Below the pieces are notes generated by a model. That model had not been told where the DNA came from, ran no database searches, and was given only the letters and a program-made list of their open reading frames with translations. The position numbers and the translations under genes were made by a program. From Prevotellaceae bacterium (GTDB lineage Bacteria > Bacteroidota > Bacteroidia > Bacteroidales > UBA932), in the NCBI GenBank assembly GCA_031257655.1, contig JAIROF010000102.1, forward strand, positions 1 through 15,407: a stretch of DNA of 15,407 nucleotides, in the 5' to 3' direction. Positions 14,504 to 15,407 of this stretch are shown here, piece after piece (positions within the stretch are counted from its first letter, which is position 1; every line of letters begins with the position of its first letter).

Positions 14504-15407
14504 ATGACAAATTTATTTCATTTTGTTGGAACGCACAAGCATTTTCCAACTTTTCTTCCTCTTTTTTTTGCGCTGCTGCTTGGCGCCAACGCCGCAGCAG
14601 CCCAATCCGGCGTCTCCATTGCGGGCAAGGTGCTGGACGATCGCACAAAATCGGTGGCGGTTGGCGCTACGGTCAAGGTTGCGGGGAGCGCGCTGGGCGC
14701 CATTGTTGGCGCAGACGGCAGCTTTGGCTTTACCGTGCGCGCGCTGCCGGTAAGCCTCGAGGTGAGCCTGCTCGGGTACCGAACGCTGGAGCTGGACGTT
14801 TACGAGGCGCCCGCCGAGCCGCTCCTCATCTACCTCGTGGAGGACTTCAACGCGCTTAGCGAGGTGGTGGTGGTGGGCTACGGGACGCAGAAGCGTAACG
14901 AAATCACCGGCTCTCTGGCCTCCGTTCCGTTGGCCAACCTGCAGCAGGCAAGCGCTACTCCGTCGTTCGACAACCTGCTGAGCGGCGCGGTGGCGGGCGT
15001 GCACGTTACGCAGAGCTCGGGGCAGCCGGGCGCATCGTCCTCCATCCGCATCCGCGGCGGGAACTCCATCACCGGCGGCAACGAGCCCCTCTACGTCATC
15101 GACGGGCAAATCATGTACAACAACAACGCCGCAACCTCTGCCGGCGTAGGCTATGCGGGAGCAGGGCTTAACGCGCTCGCTACGATCAACGCCGCCGACA
15201 TTGAGTCCATCGAAGTGCTCAAAGACGCCTCGGCGACAGCCATCTACGGCTCACGCGGGGCCAACGGCGTTATCCTCGTTTCCACCAAAAAGGGGGCGGG
15301 GAAGGACAGGATAACCTACGCCGGAAGCGCCGGGCAAAGCGTTGTGGGCAAAAAGCTCGACCTGCTCAACGGCCGCGAATGGGCGCTGCTGCGCAACGAT
15401 ATCATTG
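14504..15407 (+). CDS. SusC-like TonB-dependent transporter, N-terminal part
   Basis: The frame opens at ATG 14504 and stays open to the right edge, giving 301 codons of a protein that is normally about 1000 residues. The start is followed by a Sec signal (hydrophobic core FLPLFFALLLGANAAAAQ). Residues about 38-110 form a carboxypeptidase-regulatory-like domain (ISAG-type start AGKVLDDRTK, then GADGSFGFTV and LLGYRTLELDV). SEVVVVGYGTQKRNEITGSL is the SusC-type linker with a TonB-box-like region, and the plug domain follows with LSGAVAGVHVTQSSGQPG, IRIRGGNSI, PLYVIDGQI and IESIEVLKDASATAIYGSRG, then ANGVILVSTKKG. SusC proteins pair with a SusD lipoprotein and import oligosaccharides across the outer membrane with TonB energy; a susD-like gene is expected downstream, outside the window. 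The beta-barrel is not yet reached. It appears to start a new transcript after the 13769 terminator. Confidence 0.95.
   Translation, partial: MTNLFHFVGTHKHFPTFLPLFFALLLGANAAAAQSGVSIAGKVLDDRTKSVAVGATVKVAGSALGAIVGADGSFGFTVRALPVSLEVSLLGYRTLELDVYEAPAEPLLIYLVEDFNALSEVVVVGYGTQKRNEITGSLASVPLANLQQASATPSFDNLLSGAVAGVHVTQSSGQPGASSSIRIRGGNSITGGNEPLYVIDGQIMYNNNAATSAGVGYAGAGLNALATINAADIESIEVLKDASATAIYGSRGANGVILVSTKKGAGKDRITYAGSAGQSVVGKKLDLLNGREWALLRNDII

Overview
The window looks like part of a carbohydrate-degradation locus (polysaccharide utilization locus, PUL) from a member of the Bacteroidota, probably Bacteroidales. The evidence is the content: a SusC-type TonB-dependent transporter, GH92, GH106-like, GH28 and GH172 enzymes, a lipoprotein with a BACON-like domain, and a promoter matching the Bacteroidota pattern TTTG-N20-TAnnTTTG. 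The enzyme genes look GC-rich. The toxin-antitoxin segment (about 853-1500) and the lipoprotein segment (about 8330-9070) are visibly richer in A and T, which suggests separate acquisition. These composition statements are by eye, not computed.

Layout. 1-852: 3' part of a GH172 (DUF2961) enzyme, plus strand. 927-1434: a two-gene toxin-antitoxin module on the minus strand with its own promoter at 1460-1491. 1502-4411: a GH106-like enzyme with a Tat signal. 4464-8255: three tandem GH28-fold genes, the third short and lacking the catalytic residues. 8257-8551: a heptamer repeat array and a 199-bp AT-rich segment bounded by a perfect 15-bp inverted repeat, without a convincing gene. 8552-9019: a small BACON-like lipoprotein. 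9074-11164: a heparinase II/III-family enzyme. 11196-13523: a GH92 enzyme. 13524-14503: almost 1 kb without a convincing gene, holding a heptamer array, nested palindromes, an intrinsic terminator, a composite repeat, a (CA)24 microsatellite and several hairpins. 14504 to the right edge: the N-terminal 301 codons of a SusC-like transporter, open at the edge.

How the genes may work together (inference). The exported enzymes would trim a branched, uronate-containing glycan: GH28 on galacturonate linkages, the GH106-like enzyme on rhamnose, GH172 on arabinofuranose-type links, GH92 on alpha-mannose, and the heparinase-like lyase on uronate links. The SusC homologue would import oligosaccharides. 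No SusD or regulator lies inside the window. The strong terminator at 13769-13797 probably ends the enzyme transcript and separates it from the SusC unit.

The most unusual features are the short heptanucleotide arrays that touch or contain the stop codons of three genes, the GH28 pseudoenzyme, and the long CA microsatellite upstream of the transporter gene.
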